A stretch of 64,000 nt of DNA from Hymenobacter monticola (GCF_022811645.1 NZ_CP094534.1:1364001-1428000), one strand, 5' to 3'. Shown: positions 41,409 through 50,330, numbered from the stretch's first letter. Program-made: numbers and translations. The notes: generated from the letters alone by a model not told the origin.

Positions 41409-44400
41409 TTGAACAAACTTTACCTTACAACGGCACAACTCTGGGCGCTGCTGATGGTAGCGGGGCTGCCCATTGCCCAAACCAAGGCGGCCTCGCCGGC
41501 GCTGCTATTCGAAGAAAACAAAACCCAGTGGGACCCCGCCGTGCGCTACCATGCGGCCGTGCCCGGCGGTGAGGTGTGGCTCCGTAGCACGGGCTTCACC
41601 TACACCTGGATTAACGCCGCCGACCGGGCCCGCTACGCCGCGGCGCAGGCCGGCAGTGCCCGGCCCTGGGAAGGGGCCGCCGGGCCAGCGCAGCCGCTGC
41701 CCGCGCCCCAGCTTCGGGCCCACGCCGTGCAGGTCGATTTTGAGGGGGCCAACGCCACGGGCGCCGTGGCCGGGCAGCGGCCGGTGGAAGCCTACGGCAA
41801 CTACTTCATGGGCAACAACCCCAGCCGCTGGGCCAGCCACGTGCGCTCCTATCCGGAAGTGCGCTACCAGGCCCTCTACCCCGGCACCGACCTGCGGGTG
41901 TACGGCACGGCCGCCGGCCAGTTTGAGTACGACCTCACTCTGGCCCCCGGGGCCGACCCTGGCCGCCTGCGGCTGCGCTACCGCGGCGCCACCAGCCTGC
42001 GCGTGCTGCCCGGCGGGGCGCTGGCCGTGGGCACCAGCGTGGGCGAGGTGCGCGAGCAGCGCCCCGTGGCCTACCAGCTGGCCCCCGACGGCCGCCGCCA
42101 GCCGGTGCCCTGCCGCTACCGCCTGGCCGGCACCACGGTCCGCTTCGAGCTGCCCGCCGGCTACGACCGCACCCGCTCCCTGGTCATTGACCCCGTGGTG
42201 CAGGCGGCCACCTACGTGGGCATCACCAACCGAACCGAAGATTTTATTCCGCGCGCCACCACCTACGACGGGCAGGGCAACCTGTACGTGGGCGGGGTGG
42301 CCGTGAGCGGAGGATATTACCCCACCACGCCGGGCGCCTTCGTTATAGCCTTGGGCGTCAACACCATTACCAAGCTCAACCCGACCGGCACGGCGCGGCT
42401 GTATTCCACGCATTTCGGGGGTACGCAGCCCCTCATCACGCTGGAAGAGCTTGGCCACCTGACCTGCGATGCCGCCGGCAACCTGTTTGTGTGCGGCTAC
42501 ACCGCCGCGACTAATTTTCCGATGCTGGCCAATAGCTACGACCCGGTGGTGAACAACGGCGACGTCTTTATCTGCAAGCTCAGCCCGGCCGGCGATGCCC
42601 TGCTGGCCAGCACCTACCTGGGAGGCTCGGGCGCCGAAACAACCCTCCAGTGCGGCGGCTTGCGCGTAGACGCCAGCGGAGCCGTGTACGTGGCGGGCAA
42701 TACGACGATGGGGAGCGTGGCTACCAACAACTTTCCCACCACGGCCGGGGCCTACATCCGTACGGTCCCGGCCAGCGCTAGCCGCCGGGGCTTCATTGCC
42801 CACCTCGACCCGCAGCTGACGACCTTGCGCTGGGCAACCTTTCTGGAAAGCACTAACTTTAATAGCGACGCCGGCACGCTGCGGGTGTCGCCCACCACTG
42901 GGCTGGTGTACTACCTGGGCAATACCGCCGACCAGGGCCACGCCGTGGGGGCGGGAGCCGCGCATTCGGCCTATTCGGTAGGCTACGTGGGCTGCCTGGC
43001 GGCCGATGGCTCGCGGCGGGTGGCCGCTACCTACCTGCCCACCATGCCCAGCATCATCAGGCCGCTCGTTTATCCGAAAACGATGGACCTCGACGCGGCC
43101 GGCAACGTGTGCGTGGGGGGCAAAGCCGTTTCGGTGGTGCGCACGGCTGGCAGCTACGTGGCGCCCAGCGCCAGCACCTTCGTGCCGGGCGCCGACAACT
43201 ACTTCGTGACCAAGCTCAATGCCGGCCTCAGCCGCATCGAGCACACGGCTATCCTGGGCGGCGGCGACCTGGCCGGCACCCAATCCATATGCCTGGGGGT
43301 GGACCAGTGCGGCAACATTACCGTGGCCAGTTCGCTCGTTTCGCTCCCTGCGGCCGGCAACCTTCTGCCCATCCTCAATCCATTGCCGGGAGGCGGCAAC
43401 CCCGCCGGCCTGCACGTCGCGACCTTGAGCAGCGATTTTCGGCAGTTGCTGTTTGCCAGCTATTATGGCAACTCGATGGCGGCCGGTCGGCCCTGGTTGG
43501 GCACCACGTCCGCCGTCGACCCCCAGGGCCGGGTATACACGTCGGTGCTAACCTTCAACTTTCTCGGCATCAACTATCCCACACTGCCCACGGCTTACCA
43601 GCCGGTCCCACTGCCCGGGGCGGTCCTGGCGTCCGCCGATGGAGTAGGAGTCATCATCGACCCCCAGTTTGTGACGACGCCCGCGCCGCGGGCGGCTTTC
43701 ACGGCTGCTACCTCCTGCGCCAGCCTGGCAGCGCAGCTGCAAAGCACGAGCACCAACGTGGGGGCCTTCCGCTGGGATTTTGGCGATGGCAGCCCCCTAG
43801 ATTCGGTCACGGCCGCACCGCAGCACCTGTACGCGGCGCCCGGCACCTACCGGGTGCGCCTGCGGGTGCGGCCTGTGGCGGGCGCCTGCGGCCGGCCCGA
43901 TACTACCTCACGGCTGGTGGTGCTGGGCGGGGCGCCGCCCCGGGCCTTGCTGCAGCAGGCCAGCCTGTGCGCAGGCACGGCGCTGGTGCTCGATGCCGGC
44001 AACCCCGGCAATACTTACCGCTGGAGCACCGGCGCCACCACCCAAACCATTCAGGTGACGGCGCCGGGGCGCTACATAGTGCAAACCGGCGTGGGCGTTT
44101 GTGCCCGCATCGATACGGCCGTGGTGGTGGGCCTGCCGGCCCCGGCGCGGGTGTTGCCCGCGCAGGCGGTGTTGTGCCCCGGCGAGACACTGGTGCTGGA
44201 CGCTGGCAACCCCGGCAGCACCTACCGCTGGAACACCGGCGCCACCACCCAAACCATTGGCGTGACAACGGCCGGCACCTACTCCGTCGTCATTCGCAAT
44301 CCCTGCGGCCGCACCGACACCGTGCGCGTGGGCGTGAACCCCGCGCCGACGCTGGCGCGGGATTCGGTGGCCTGCGGCGACGTGACATTGCGGGTGGTGG

Positions 44401-44801
44401 GAGCAGCAGCCGGCAGCACTTACCGTTGGAGCACGGGCGCCACCACGCCGGCCCTCGCCGTGGACCAGCCGGGCCGCTACACGGTGAGCGTAACCGGGCC
44501 AACGTGCCAGTTTGAGCTTCAGGCCTACGCCGCCCCGGCCCGGCCCGACTTGCTGGTGCCCAACATCTTCACCCCCAACCCTGAAGATGCCCTCAACGCC
44601 ACGTTTGCCATTCCGGGTTTGCCGGCGGGCACGCGGCTCAGCGTGTTCAACCGCTGGGGCAGCCTCGTGTACCAAGCCAGCAATTACCAAAATGACTGGG
44701 CCGCGCCCGGCCTGCCTGACGGCGTGTATTACTATTTGCTTGAGAATGAAAAGTTCTGCCGCGCCAGCCAGTTGAAAGGCTGGGTGGAAGTCCGACGCTG
44801 A
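41409..44801 (+). CDS. Giant T9SS type B (gliding-motility C-terminal domain) secreted protein
   Basis: The 1130-residue protein starts at a TTG codon that directly opens a signal peptide (LYLTTAQLWALLMVAGLPIAQ); no suitable ATG exists upstream, and later ATGs lie inside the signal. After residue 30 comes a domain of the type preceding SBBP propellers (LLFEENKTQWDPAVRYHA), then SBBP-like beta-propeller repeats (about 270-755), a PKD domain (FRWDFGDGSP near 784), and repeats of an Ig-like unit with YRWSTGATTQTI or YRWNTGATTQTI (about 840-1030). The last 85 residues (PNIFTPNPEDALNATFAIPG; LSVFNRWGSLVYQ) are the gliding-motility-associated type B T9SS domain. It probably forms a long surface protein, perhaps an adhesin. 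Confidence 0.88.
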   Translation: MNKLYLTTAQLWALLMVAGLPIAQTKAASPALLFEENKTQWDPAVRYHAAVPGGEVWLRSTGFTYTWINAADRARYAAAQAGSARPWEGAAGPAQPLPAPQLRAHAVQVDFEGANATGAVAGQRPVEAYGNYFMGNNPSRWASHVRSYPEVRYQALYPGTDLRVYGTAAGQFEYDLTLAPGADPGRLRLRYRGATSLRVLPGGALAVGTSVGEVREQRPVAYQLAPDGRRQPVPCRYRLAGTTVRFELPAGYDRTRSLVIDPVVQAATYVGITNRTEDFIPRATTYDGQGNLYVGGVAVSGGYYPTTPGAFVIALGVNTITKLNPTGTARLYSTHFGGTQPLITLEELGHLTCDAAGNLFVCGYTAATNFPMLANSYDPVVNNGDVFICKLSPAGDALLASTYLGGSGAETTLQCGGLRVDASGAVYVAGNTTMGSVATNNFPTTAGAYIRTVPASASRRGFIAHLDPQLTTLRWATFLESTNFNSDAGTLRVSPTTGLVYYLGNTADQGHAVGAGAAHSAYSVGYVGCLAADGSRRVAATYLPTMPSIIRPLVYPKTMDLDAAGNVCVGGKAVSVVRTAGSYVAPSASTFVPGADNYFVTKLNAGLSRIEHTAILGGGDLAGTQSICLGVDQCGNITVASSLVSLPAAGNLLPILNPLPGGGNPAGLHVATLSSDFRQLLFASYYGNSMAAGRPWLGTTSAVDPQGRVYTSVLTFNFLGINYPTLPTAYQPVPLPGAVLASADGVGVIIDPQFVTTPAPRAAFTAATSCASLAAQLQSTSTNVGAFRWDFGDGSPLDSVTAAPQHLYAAPGTYRVRLRVRPVAGACGRPDTTSRLVVLGGAPPRALLQQASLCAGTALVLDAGNPGNTYRWSTGATTQTIQVTAPGRYIVQTGVGVCARIDTAVVVGLPAPARVLPAQAVLCPGETLVLDAGNPGSTYRWNTGATTQTIGVTTAGTYSVVIRNPCGRTDTVRVGVNPAPTLARDSVACGDVTLRVVGAAAGSTYRWSTGATTPALAVDQPGRYTVSVTGPTCQFELQAYAAPARPDLLVPNIFTPNPEDALNATFAIPGLPAGTRLSVFNRWGSLVYQASNYQNDWAAPGLPDGVYYYLLENEKFCRASQLKGWVEVRR

Positions 44802-44848
44802 GTTCTACTGCAACGAGTTTTTACTTGCCTAGCATAACAAATTGAAAC

Positions 44849-44879
44849 GGCCCCACTGGTAGCTCAGTGGGGCCATTTC
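44849..44879. terminator. Terminator hairpin with GTAGCT loop, second copy
   Basis: Perfect arms GGCCCCACTG (44849-44858) and CAGTGGGGCC (44865-44874) around GTAGCT, then ATTT. It follows the giant T9SS gene. Confidence 0.8.
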
Positions 44880-44887
44880 GGTCTGTA

Positions 44888-44910
44888 GCGCGGACTCTGC
44901 GAGTCCGCGC
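44888..44910. repeat. Short perfect inverted repeat between convergent genes
   Basis: GCGCGGACTC (44888-44897) and GAGTCCGCGC (44901-44910) with a 3-base spacer. It lies between the terminator at 44849 and the convergent VWA gene and has no T-tract; it may be a dispersed intergenic repeat. Confidence 0.55.
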
Positions 44911-44960
44911 CTGTTCGATTCGTTCACTATAGTGCGCGGCCGGGCAGCGTCCGCACTCCC

Positions 44961-46961
44961 TCACCGCTTGCCCACCGCCCCGCTGCCGCTCAGCCCTTCG
45001 GCCAGCCGCACCAGCCGCACCAGCTCGGCGCGGTAGCCGTCGGCATCGGCGCCGCGGGCTCCGTTGGCCAGCTGCTCGGTGGCGGCCCAGGTGGCGGTGC
45101 CGCGCTGTTCGCTTTGGCGCAGCAGCATGCCGAACTGCGCCACGGCCGCGGCAAAGCGGAAGTCGGGCGAGGCTTTTTCGATGGCCAGCGCGGGGCCGGT
45201 GAGGGGCTGGGCCAGCAGCTTGCTGGTGTTGCCCTGCGGCTCTTTGTAGCGCAGCTTCACCGTCAGCACGTCGTTGGTGATGAACTGCTGCATAGTGGCG
45301 GTGGCGGGCTTCGATGGCTGGTATTTGAGGTCGTCGACCAGGGGCTGCGTAGTGCCCACGGGCACGATTTCGTAGAGGGCCGTGGCGGTGTGGCCGGCGC
45401 CCAGCTCGCCGGCGTCTTTGCGGTCGTTATTGAAGTCTTCGGCTTCGAGCAGGCGGTTTTCGTAGCCCACGAGGCGGTAGTTGGCCACGCGGGCGGGGTT
45501 GAATTCGACTTGCAGCTTCACGTCTTTGGCCACGGTGAAGAGCGTGCCGCCGAACTGCGCCACCAGCACCCGGCCGGCTTCATCAAGGTTATCTAGGTAG
45601 GCGTAGTTACCGTTGCCTTTGTCGGCCAGGGTTTCCATGCGCGCGTCGCGCAGGTTGCCGCGGCCGCAGCCCAGCACGGTGAGAAACACGCCGCTTTCGC
45701 GTTGGTCTACAATGAGTTTTTCCATGGCCGCCTCGGAGCTTTCACCCACGTTGAAATCGCCGTCGGTGGCCAGAATTACGCGGTTGTTGCCTTCCTTGTT
45801 GAAGCTCTGCCGGGCCGTGGAATAGGCCAGACGCAGCCCCGCCCCACCGGCCGTGGAGCCACCCGCCTGCAGCCGGTCGATGGCATCGAGAATGACCTGG
45901 GGCTGCGAGCCGGGCGTGGGCGGCAGCACCAGGCCGGCGGCCCCGGCGTAGGCCACCAGCGCCACGTGGTCCTGGGGGCGCAACTGCTTCACTAGCAGCT
46001 TGAGGCCGGCTTGCACCAGCGGCAGGCGGTCGGGGCCATACATCGAGCCCGATACATCAACTAGAAACACGAGGTTGGCGGGCGGCAGCTTGGCGGTTTC
46101 TACTTTTCGGGCCTGAATGCCGATGCGGGCCAGCTGGTGCGCGGGGTTCCAGGGGCAGGCGGCCAGCTCGGTGCTGATGCGCACGGGGTCGGGCGAAGCG
46201 GCGGGCGGCGCGGGGTAGTCGTAGCGGAAATAGTTCAGCATCTCTTCCACCCGCACGGCGTCGCGTGGGGGCATTTGGCCTTCGTTCAGGAAGCGGCGCA
46301 CGTTGGAGTAGGAAGCATTATCCACGTCGAGCGAGAAAGTGCTGAGCGGGTCCTTTTTGGGGTTGAAAAAGGTATTTTCCTTGACGTGGGCGTAGGTATC
46401 GCCGGCGCCCGCTTCGGGCCGGGCGGGCAGGGTAGGCATTGCAGGCGCACCGCTGGGAAGCACCCGTGCGGTGTATGCTGCATCGGCCGCGTCTTGGGCC
46501 ATTTTCATCTTGCGCTTCGACGGGGCGGCCGGTGCGGGTGCACTCTCTGCCTTCGTTTCGTAGCCGTAGGCCGTCACCGACACTTCACTAAGCTGCTTAG
46601 TGTCAAGAAACATCGCAACGTTCACCACCCGCGCCGCGCCAATTAGCCGTTGCTGCTTTTTATACCCCACTGATGTGAATACCAGCGTGGCCGAGGCTGC
46701 ATTGGGCACCGGGAGGGTGTAGCGGCCGTCGTGGTCGGTGCTGGTGCCTTGTTGCGTTCCCTTGATGAGCACCGTGGCGCCGGGTATGCCCTGTTTCGAT
46801 TGGGCATCCAGCACGATGCCCGTAATGGTGCGGTAGCGGGTGGTATCGGCGGGTTCGGCCGTTACAGCGGGCGCGGAGCCTTTCGATTTTTTCTGGGCAA
46901 GAGCAGGGCTTTGAGAGGCCAGCAGGCTCAGGAGCAGTGGCAGTAGCAACAGGGTTCTCAT
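44961..46961 (-). CDS. YfbK-like von Willebrand factor A protein with carboxypeptidase-like regulatory domain
   Basis: The 666-residue protein has a signal peptide (MRTLLLLPLLLSLLASQSPALAQ), a CarboxypepD_reg-like domain (about 45-125, GIVLDAQSKQGIPGATVLIK), a linker, and a YfbK-type N-terminal region (TFFNPKKDPLSTFSLDVDNA; DAVRVEEMLNYFRYDYP). The VWA domain (about 290-470) has an intact MIDAS DVSGS near residue 300 and the later VILATDGDFNVGE. A C-terminal DUF3520-like part follows to the end. It probably binds divalent metal and a protein partner in the periplasm or at the outer membrane. The frame extends upstream to 48287, but the signal peptide fixes the start at 46961. It is divergent from the sigma factor at 47111. 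Confidence 0.9.
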   Translation of the reverse strand: MRTLLLLPLLLSLLASQSPALAQKKSKGSAPAVTAEPADTTRYRTITGIVLDAQSKQGIPGATVLIKGTQQGTSTDHDGRYTLPVPNAASATLVFTSVGYKKQQRLIGAARVVNVAMFLDTKQLSEVSVTAYGYETKAESAPAPAAPSKRKMKMAQDAADAAYTARVLPSGAPAMPTLPARPEAGAGDTYAHVKENTFFNPKKDPLSTFSLDVDNASYSNVRRFLNEGQMPPRDAVRVEEMLNYFRYDYPAPPAASPDPVRISTELAACPWNPAHQLARIGIQARKVETAKLPPANLVFLVDVSGSMYGPDRLPLVQAGLKLLVKQLRPQDHVALVAYAGAAGLVLPPTPGSQPQVILDAIDRLQAGGSTAGGAGLRLAYSTARQSFNKEGNNRVILATDGDFNVGESSEAAMEKLIVDQRESGVFLTVLGCGRGNLRDARMETLADKGNGNYAYLDNLDEAGRVLVAQFGGTLFTVAKDVKLQVEFNPARVANYRLVGYENRLLEAEDFNNDRKDAGELGAGHTATALYEIVPVGTTQPLVDDLKYQPSKPATATMQQFITNDVLTVKLRYKEPQGNTSKLLAQPLTGPALAIEKASPDFRFAAAVAQFGMLLRQSEQRGTATWAATEQLANGARGADADGYRAELVRLVRLAEGLSGSGAVGKR

Positions 46962-47110
46962 GGCAGCACGGGATAGTTGGTGAAACGTACCGACTTGATG
47001 CGGGCCGTAAGCGGATTGCACACGGAGTAGATGAAAAACGCCGCATAACCCGCAGCCATGGCGCTGAGGCGCCATACAATCCCCCGAAATTGCCCTAACT
47101 TCCCAGCGCC

Positions 47111-47800
47111 ATGTTCTTCCGCCGCGCCAAACCGTCGCCCGCTGCTGCCGCGCCGCTCTCCGACCAGGAGCTGCTGGCCCGCTACCGCGCGCACGGCAAC
47201 GTGGCCGACCTCGGCCTGCTCTACGACCGGTACCTGCCCGAGGCGTTTGCCGTGTGCCGCCGCTACCTGGCCCCGCCCGACGAAGACGCCCAGGACGCCA
47301 CCATGCAGCTGTTTGAGCACCTGGTGAAGGTGCTGCGCACCCACGCGCCCGACAACTTCCCGGCCTGGCTGCACACCACCGCCCGCAACCACTGCCTGAT
47401 GCAGCTGCGGGCCCGCAAGCGCGCCGGCCCCAGCGCCGGACCTGTGATTTTGACACTGCCTGACGCCACCGATGTGGAAACCGCCGGCGCCCGGCATCTG
47501 CAGGACGAGGATGCTGCCGCCGAGGACGCCCAGGAAACCGAACTCCGCCTGCAAAGCATGGAGGCGGCGCTGGCCCAGTTGCCCCCGGCCCAGCGCCGCT
47601 GCCTCGAATTGTTTTACCTCGAAAAGAAAAGCTACCGCGACATCGCCACCGAAACCGGCCTCGAACCGAACCTGGTGCGCAGCCACCTGCAAAACGGCAA
47701 GCGCATGCTGCGCCGCCAGCTGGAGCCGCCCCCGGCCGTTTCCACTCCCCGCTCCTCGCTTCCCGCTTCCGATAACAACCCGCTCCATGTTGCCCGCTGA
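47111..47800 (+). CDS. ECF-type sigma factor, second copy
   Basis: The 229-residue protein has region 2 (LLYDRYLPEAFAVCRRYLAP with DAQDATMQLFEHLVKVLRTH), the typical FPAWLHTTARNHCLMQLRAR, and region 4 (LPPAQRRCLELFYLEKKSYR then LVRSHLQNGKRMLRRQL). A longer than usual Ala/Asp/Glu-rich linker (about 115-140) separates the regions. Its 3' end overlaps the start of the next gene by 14 bases, so they are translationally coupled. The VWA-protein gene is divergent from it. Confidence 0.9.
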   Translation: MFFRRAKPSPAAAAPLSDQELLARYRAHGNVADLGLLYDRYLPEAFAVCRRYLAPPDEDAQDATMQLFEHLVKVLRTHAPDNFPAWLHTTARNHCLMQLRARKRAGPSAGPVILTLPDATDVETAGARHLQDEDAAAEDAQETELRLQSMEAALAQLPPAQRRCLELFYLEKKSYRDIATETGLEPNLVRSHLQNGKRMLRRQLEPPPAVSTPRSSLPASDNNPLHVAR

Positions 47801-49007
47801 TTCGCCTTTTGCCCCGCTGCCCGCCCCCGGCCCGCACCCGGCCACGGCGGAGTTGCGCGCCTACGCGGCCGGCACCCTGGCGCCGGCCGAAGAACACCGT
47901 ATCGAAGCCCATACCCTCGACTGCGAGCGCTGCGCCGAGCTGGTGGAAGGTTTTTCGATGAGCGACGCCGTCACCACCGACCGCGCCATTGCCGAGCTGC
48001 GCACCCGCCTGCAAGCCCGCCTGGGCCAGGCCGAACCCGAGCCGGCTGCGGGCGGCTGGGCTTGGCCGCGCCTGGCGGCCGCGGCGGCATTGCTGGCCGT
48101 GGTGGGCACCGGCATCTGGGGTTGGGAGAAATATGAGTCGGCCGCGCCACCGGTTGTTGCTCGCCAGGAAGTGCCCCGAGCGCCGGCTACCCGCCGTGCG
48201 GCGCCGGTAGCCGCAGCTCCCCAGGCGTCTGCTCCGTCCGTCCCTGCTCCGGCCAGCCCTGCTCCTGCCGATTACGCGGCCGTGCAACGCCGCTCAAAAA
48301 CCCGTGCGGCCCGGCAGCCTGCCACCTCAACCCTGGGAGGGACTGATTGGCTTGCCAATTCGGCCCCTCGCTTGCCAGCCCCGCCGCCCCGCCGGCCAGC
48401 AGTGAGTACCACTGCGTCTCCCGCAGCATCGGCTGCCGATATGGTAGCCGCTTCGGAAACAGCCGCTCCAGCGGGCGTTGCCCAAGCCACCCAGGTGCCT
48501 CCGGCCGCCGACGATAACGCTCGGGAATCAAAAATGGCCCAGGCCGACTTTACCCCGCCGGCCAGGAGCGAAGGCGCACCCGTTTCCTCGGCAGCCGATT
48601 CCGTGCATTCGCTCAGGGAGGTAGCCGCGCCAATGGCCAAGCCCATGAAAAAAGCGAAAGCCCATATAGTCGAGCCCGCGTCCGCCGTAGTAGCCAACAC
48701 GCCCATGCCGGCCGGCTTTGCCATCAGGCCCGCGCCGGTGGGCGGCACACCCGCCTTCCGCGACTACCTGCGCCGCGAAGCCGCGCAGTTCGAGCCGGAG
48801 AAGGAAAACCGCATCAGCGGGCTGGTGCACGTGCAATTCACCGTGGGTGCCGACGGGCAGCTGAGCAACCTGAAAGTGACGCGCGGCATGCGCGCCGACT
48901 ACGACGCGGAAGCCCTGCGCCTGGTGTGCGAAGGTCCCAAGTGGCAGCCAGGCATCGCCGGGGGCCGCCGCGCCCCGCTCACGATGGAGTTTACGATACC
49001 GTTTTAG
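47787..49007 (+). CDS. Zinc-finger-like anti-sigma factor fused to TonB C-terminal domain
   Basis: The 406-residue protein begins with a putative anti-sigma domain: ATAELRAYAAGTLAPAEEHR followed by HTLDCERCAELVEGF, an H-x3-C-x2-C arrangement as in zf-HC2 anti-sigma proteins. One membrane helix follows (WPRLAAAAALLAVVGTGIWG, about 92-111), then a long Ala/Pro-rich periplasmic stretch to about residue 300, and a TonB C-terminal domain (ENRISGLVHVQFTVGADGQL; ALRLVCEGPKWQPG). The N-terminus should hold the sigma factor of the overlapping upstream gene, while the TonB domain could touch an outer-membrane partner. This layout is inferred to link outer-membrane events directly to the sigma factor. 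The ATG at 47787 was chosen because upstream codons lie inside the sigma gene. Confidence 0.85.
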   Translation: MLPADSPFAPLPAPGPHPATAELRAYAAGTLAPAEEHRIEAHTLDCERCAELVEGFSMSDAVTTDRAIAELRTRLQARLGQAEPEPAAGGWAWPRLAAAAALLAVVGTGIWGWEKYESAAPPVVARQEVPRAPATRRAAPVAAAPQASAPSVPAPASPAPADYAAVQRRSKTRAARQPATSTLGGTDWLANSAPRLPAPPPRRPAVSTTASPAASAADMVAASETAAPAGVAQATQVPPAADDNARESKMAQADFTPPARSEGAPVSSAADSVHSLREVAAPMAKPMKKAKAHIVEPASAVVANTPMPAGFAIRPAPVGGTPAFRDYLRREAAQFEPEKENRISGLVHVQFTVGADGQLSNLKVTRGMRADYDAEALRLVCEGPKWQPGIAGGRRAPLTMEFTIPF

Positions 49008-49009
49008 TG

Positions 49010-49073
49010 GTTAACGGTTAGTGATGAGTGGTTAATTTGAACCGCAGCTAATCACTCATCACTAACAGTTAAC
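49010..49073. repeat. Inverted repeat with TTAGTGATGAGTG core between convergent genes
   Basis: The left arm (49010-49034, core GTTAGTGATGAGTG) and the right arm (49049-49073) are inverted copies agreeing at 23 of 25 positions, with a 14-base loop. It starts two bases after the stop codon of the anti-sigma-TonB gene and ends two bases before the stop codon of the convergent peptidase gene. No T-run is present. Confidence 0.75.
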
Positions 49074-49075
49074 TA

Positions 49076-50164
49076 TTATAATTCGGCACCCGGCTTCACG
49101 GTGCCGGCATCCACCGCTTTCAGGAAAGTGAGCAGGCCCTTGAAGTAGGTTTGCTGGTCGTCGTACATGCTCATGTGGCTGCCTTGGGGGCAAATAAGGG
49201 AGTTGCCGCGTTGCACCTTGGTGGCAATCATGCGCATGTGGGCGGGGTCCATGGTGTCGTGCTTGCCGCCGATGCTGAGCACGGGCACCTTGAGTTTGGG
49301 CAGGTCGGGCACGCGGTTCCAGTTCACCAGCTTGCCCGAGATGCCGAACTCGCTCGGGCCCTGCATGGTCACGTAGAGCGACTGGTTAATCTTGCTCATG
49401 GCGCGGGTCACGGGCTCGGGGTTGGGCACCACGCGGCACAGGTGCTCGGCGTAGAAGTTGGGTTCGAGCAGGCCCATGTAGCGCGGGTTGCTGAAGTCCT
49501 TGCGCGCTTCAATCTGCCGGATTTCGGCCAGCACCTCGGGCTTCATCTGCTTGGCCAGCACTTCGTCGGCGTAGCGGCCGTAGTCGGGGCAGCTCATCAT
49601 CATGTTCGAGATAATGAGGCCCTTGAGGTTTTGCTGGTATTTGAAGGCGTACTCGGCCGCCAGGATGCCGCCCCAGCTATGGCCCAGCAGGTAAAAGTTG
49701 GTGTTGTCGAGCTTCAGGGCCTGGCGCACCTGTTCCACCTCCTCCACGTAGCGCGGCAGGCTCCACATGGCGGTGTCGCGGGGGTTGTCGGAGTTGCCGC
49801 AGCCCAGCTGGTCGTAGTAAATGAATTCGATGCCTTCCTTGGGCAGAAAGTTTTCGAAGCACTCGAAATACTCGTGTGTGGCGCCCGGCCCGCCATTGAG
49901 CAGCAATACCTTGATTTTGGGGTTGTTGCCGTACTGCTTGGTCCAAACGTTGAATTTGCCCTTGGGCGTGCTGATGGGAATGACGCGCACGTTGCCGTCC
50001 TGCACGCCGGTTTCGGGGCTGTCGAAGTAGCTGGCCGGCACCGTTGCGGATGTAGCGGCGCCCGTTTCAGTTGTGGCGTTGGGTTGGTTGCAGCCCGCAA
50101 GCAGGGCGGCGCCGAGCACGCAAGTCGTTAGGCGGAGGGAGTACCGTTTCAGCATACACTTCAT
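49076..50164 (-). CDS. Proline iminopeptidase-family hydrolase (S33), lipoprotein
   Basis: The 362-residue alpha/beta hydrolase has a lipobox (LLAGC, Cys about 25), so it is probably anchored to a membrane. The catalytic elements are the LLNGGPGATHEYFE oxyanion loop, IYYDQLGCGNSDNP, the nucleophile elbow LLGHSWGGILAAEY, and GGKHDTMDP plus GSHMSMYDD for the acid and histidine. These match proline iminopeptidase-family hydrolases, which release N-terminal proline from peptides, although some members act on other amides. ATG codons at 50164 and 50155 are both possible starts. Confidence 0.9.
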   Translation of the reverse strand: MKCMLKRYSLRLTTCVLGAALLAGCNQPNATTETGAATSATVPASYFDSPETGVQDGNVRVIPISTPKGKFNVWTKQYGNNPKIKVLLLNGGPGATHEYFECFENFLPKEGIEFIYYDQLGCGNSDNPRDTAMWSLPRYVEEVEQVRQALKLDNTNFYLLGHSWGGILAAEYAFKYQQNLKGLIISNMMMSCPDYGRYADEVLAKQMKPEVLAEIRQIEARKDFSNPRYMGLLEPNFYAEHLCRVVPNPEPVTRAMSKINQSLYVTMQGPSEFGISGKLVNWNRVPDLPKLKVPVLSIGGKHDTMDPAHMRMIATKVQRGNSLICPQGSHMSMYDDQQTYFKGLLTFLKAVDAGTVKPGAEL

Positions 50165-50279
50165 ACAAGAGAGTTAAACCCGGCAAGCACGTTTCGGCTG
50201 CCCGATAAGGCGGCACAAGGTAGGGCCTGCCAATGATTTGCAGTTGGTAAACTTTAGGCTGAAAATATTGATGGAGAAT

Positions 50280-50309
50280 AAAAAAGGCAGCCCAAGGGCT
50301 GCCTTTTTT
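50280..50309. terminator. Rho-independent terminator upstream of small ORF stop
   Basis: AAAAAAGGCAGCCC (50280-50293) and GGGCTGCCTTTTTT (50296-50309) with a 2-base centre. On the minus strand it follows the 58-residue gene at 50331-50507. Confidence 0.9.
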
Positions 50310-50330
50310 GCAGTGAGGTTAAGCTATTGG

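Noticed and set aside
41505..43415. 636-codon minus-strand frame opposite the giant T9SS gene
   Set aside because: Shadow of the real gene; rich in Gly, His, Ala and Val without structure.
44855..44869. GGTAGCTCAGTGGGG, resembling a tRNA D-arm
   Set aside because: It is the loop and stem of a terminator hairpin; no acceptor stem, anticodon arm or T-arm surrounds it.
46962..48287. Long upstream extension of the VWA gene frame
   Set aside because: A clear signal peptide starts at 46961, and the extension runs antisense to the sigma/anti-sigma genes.
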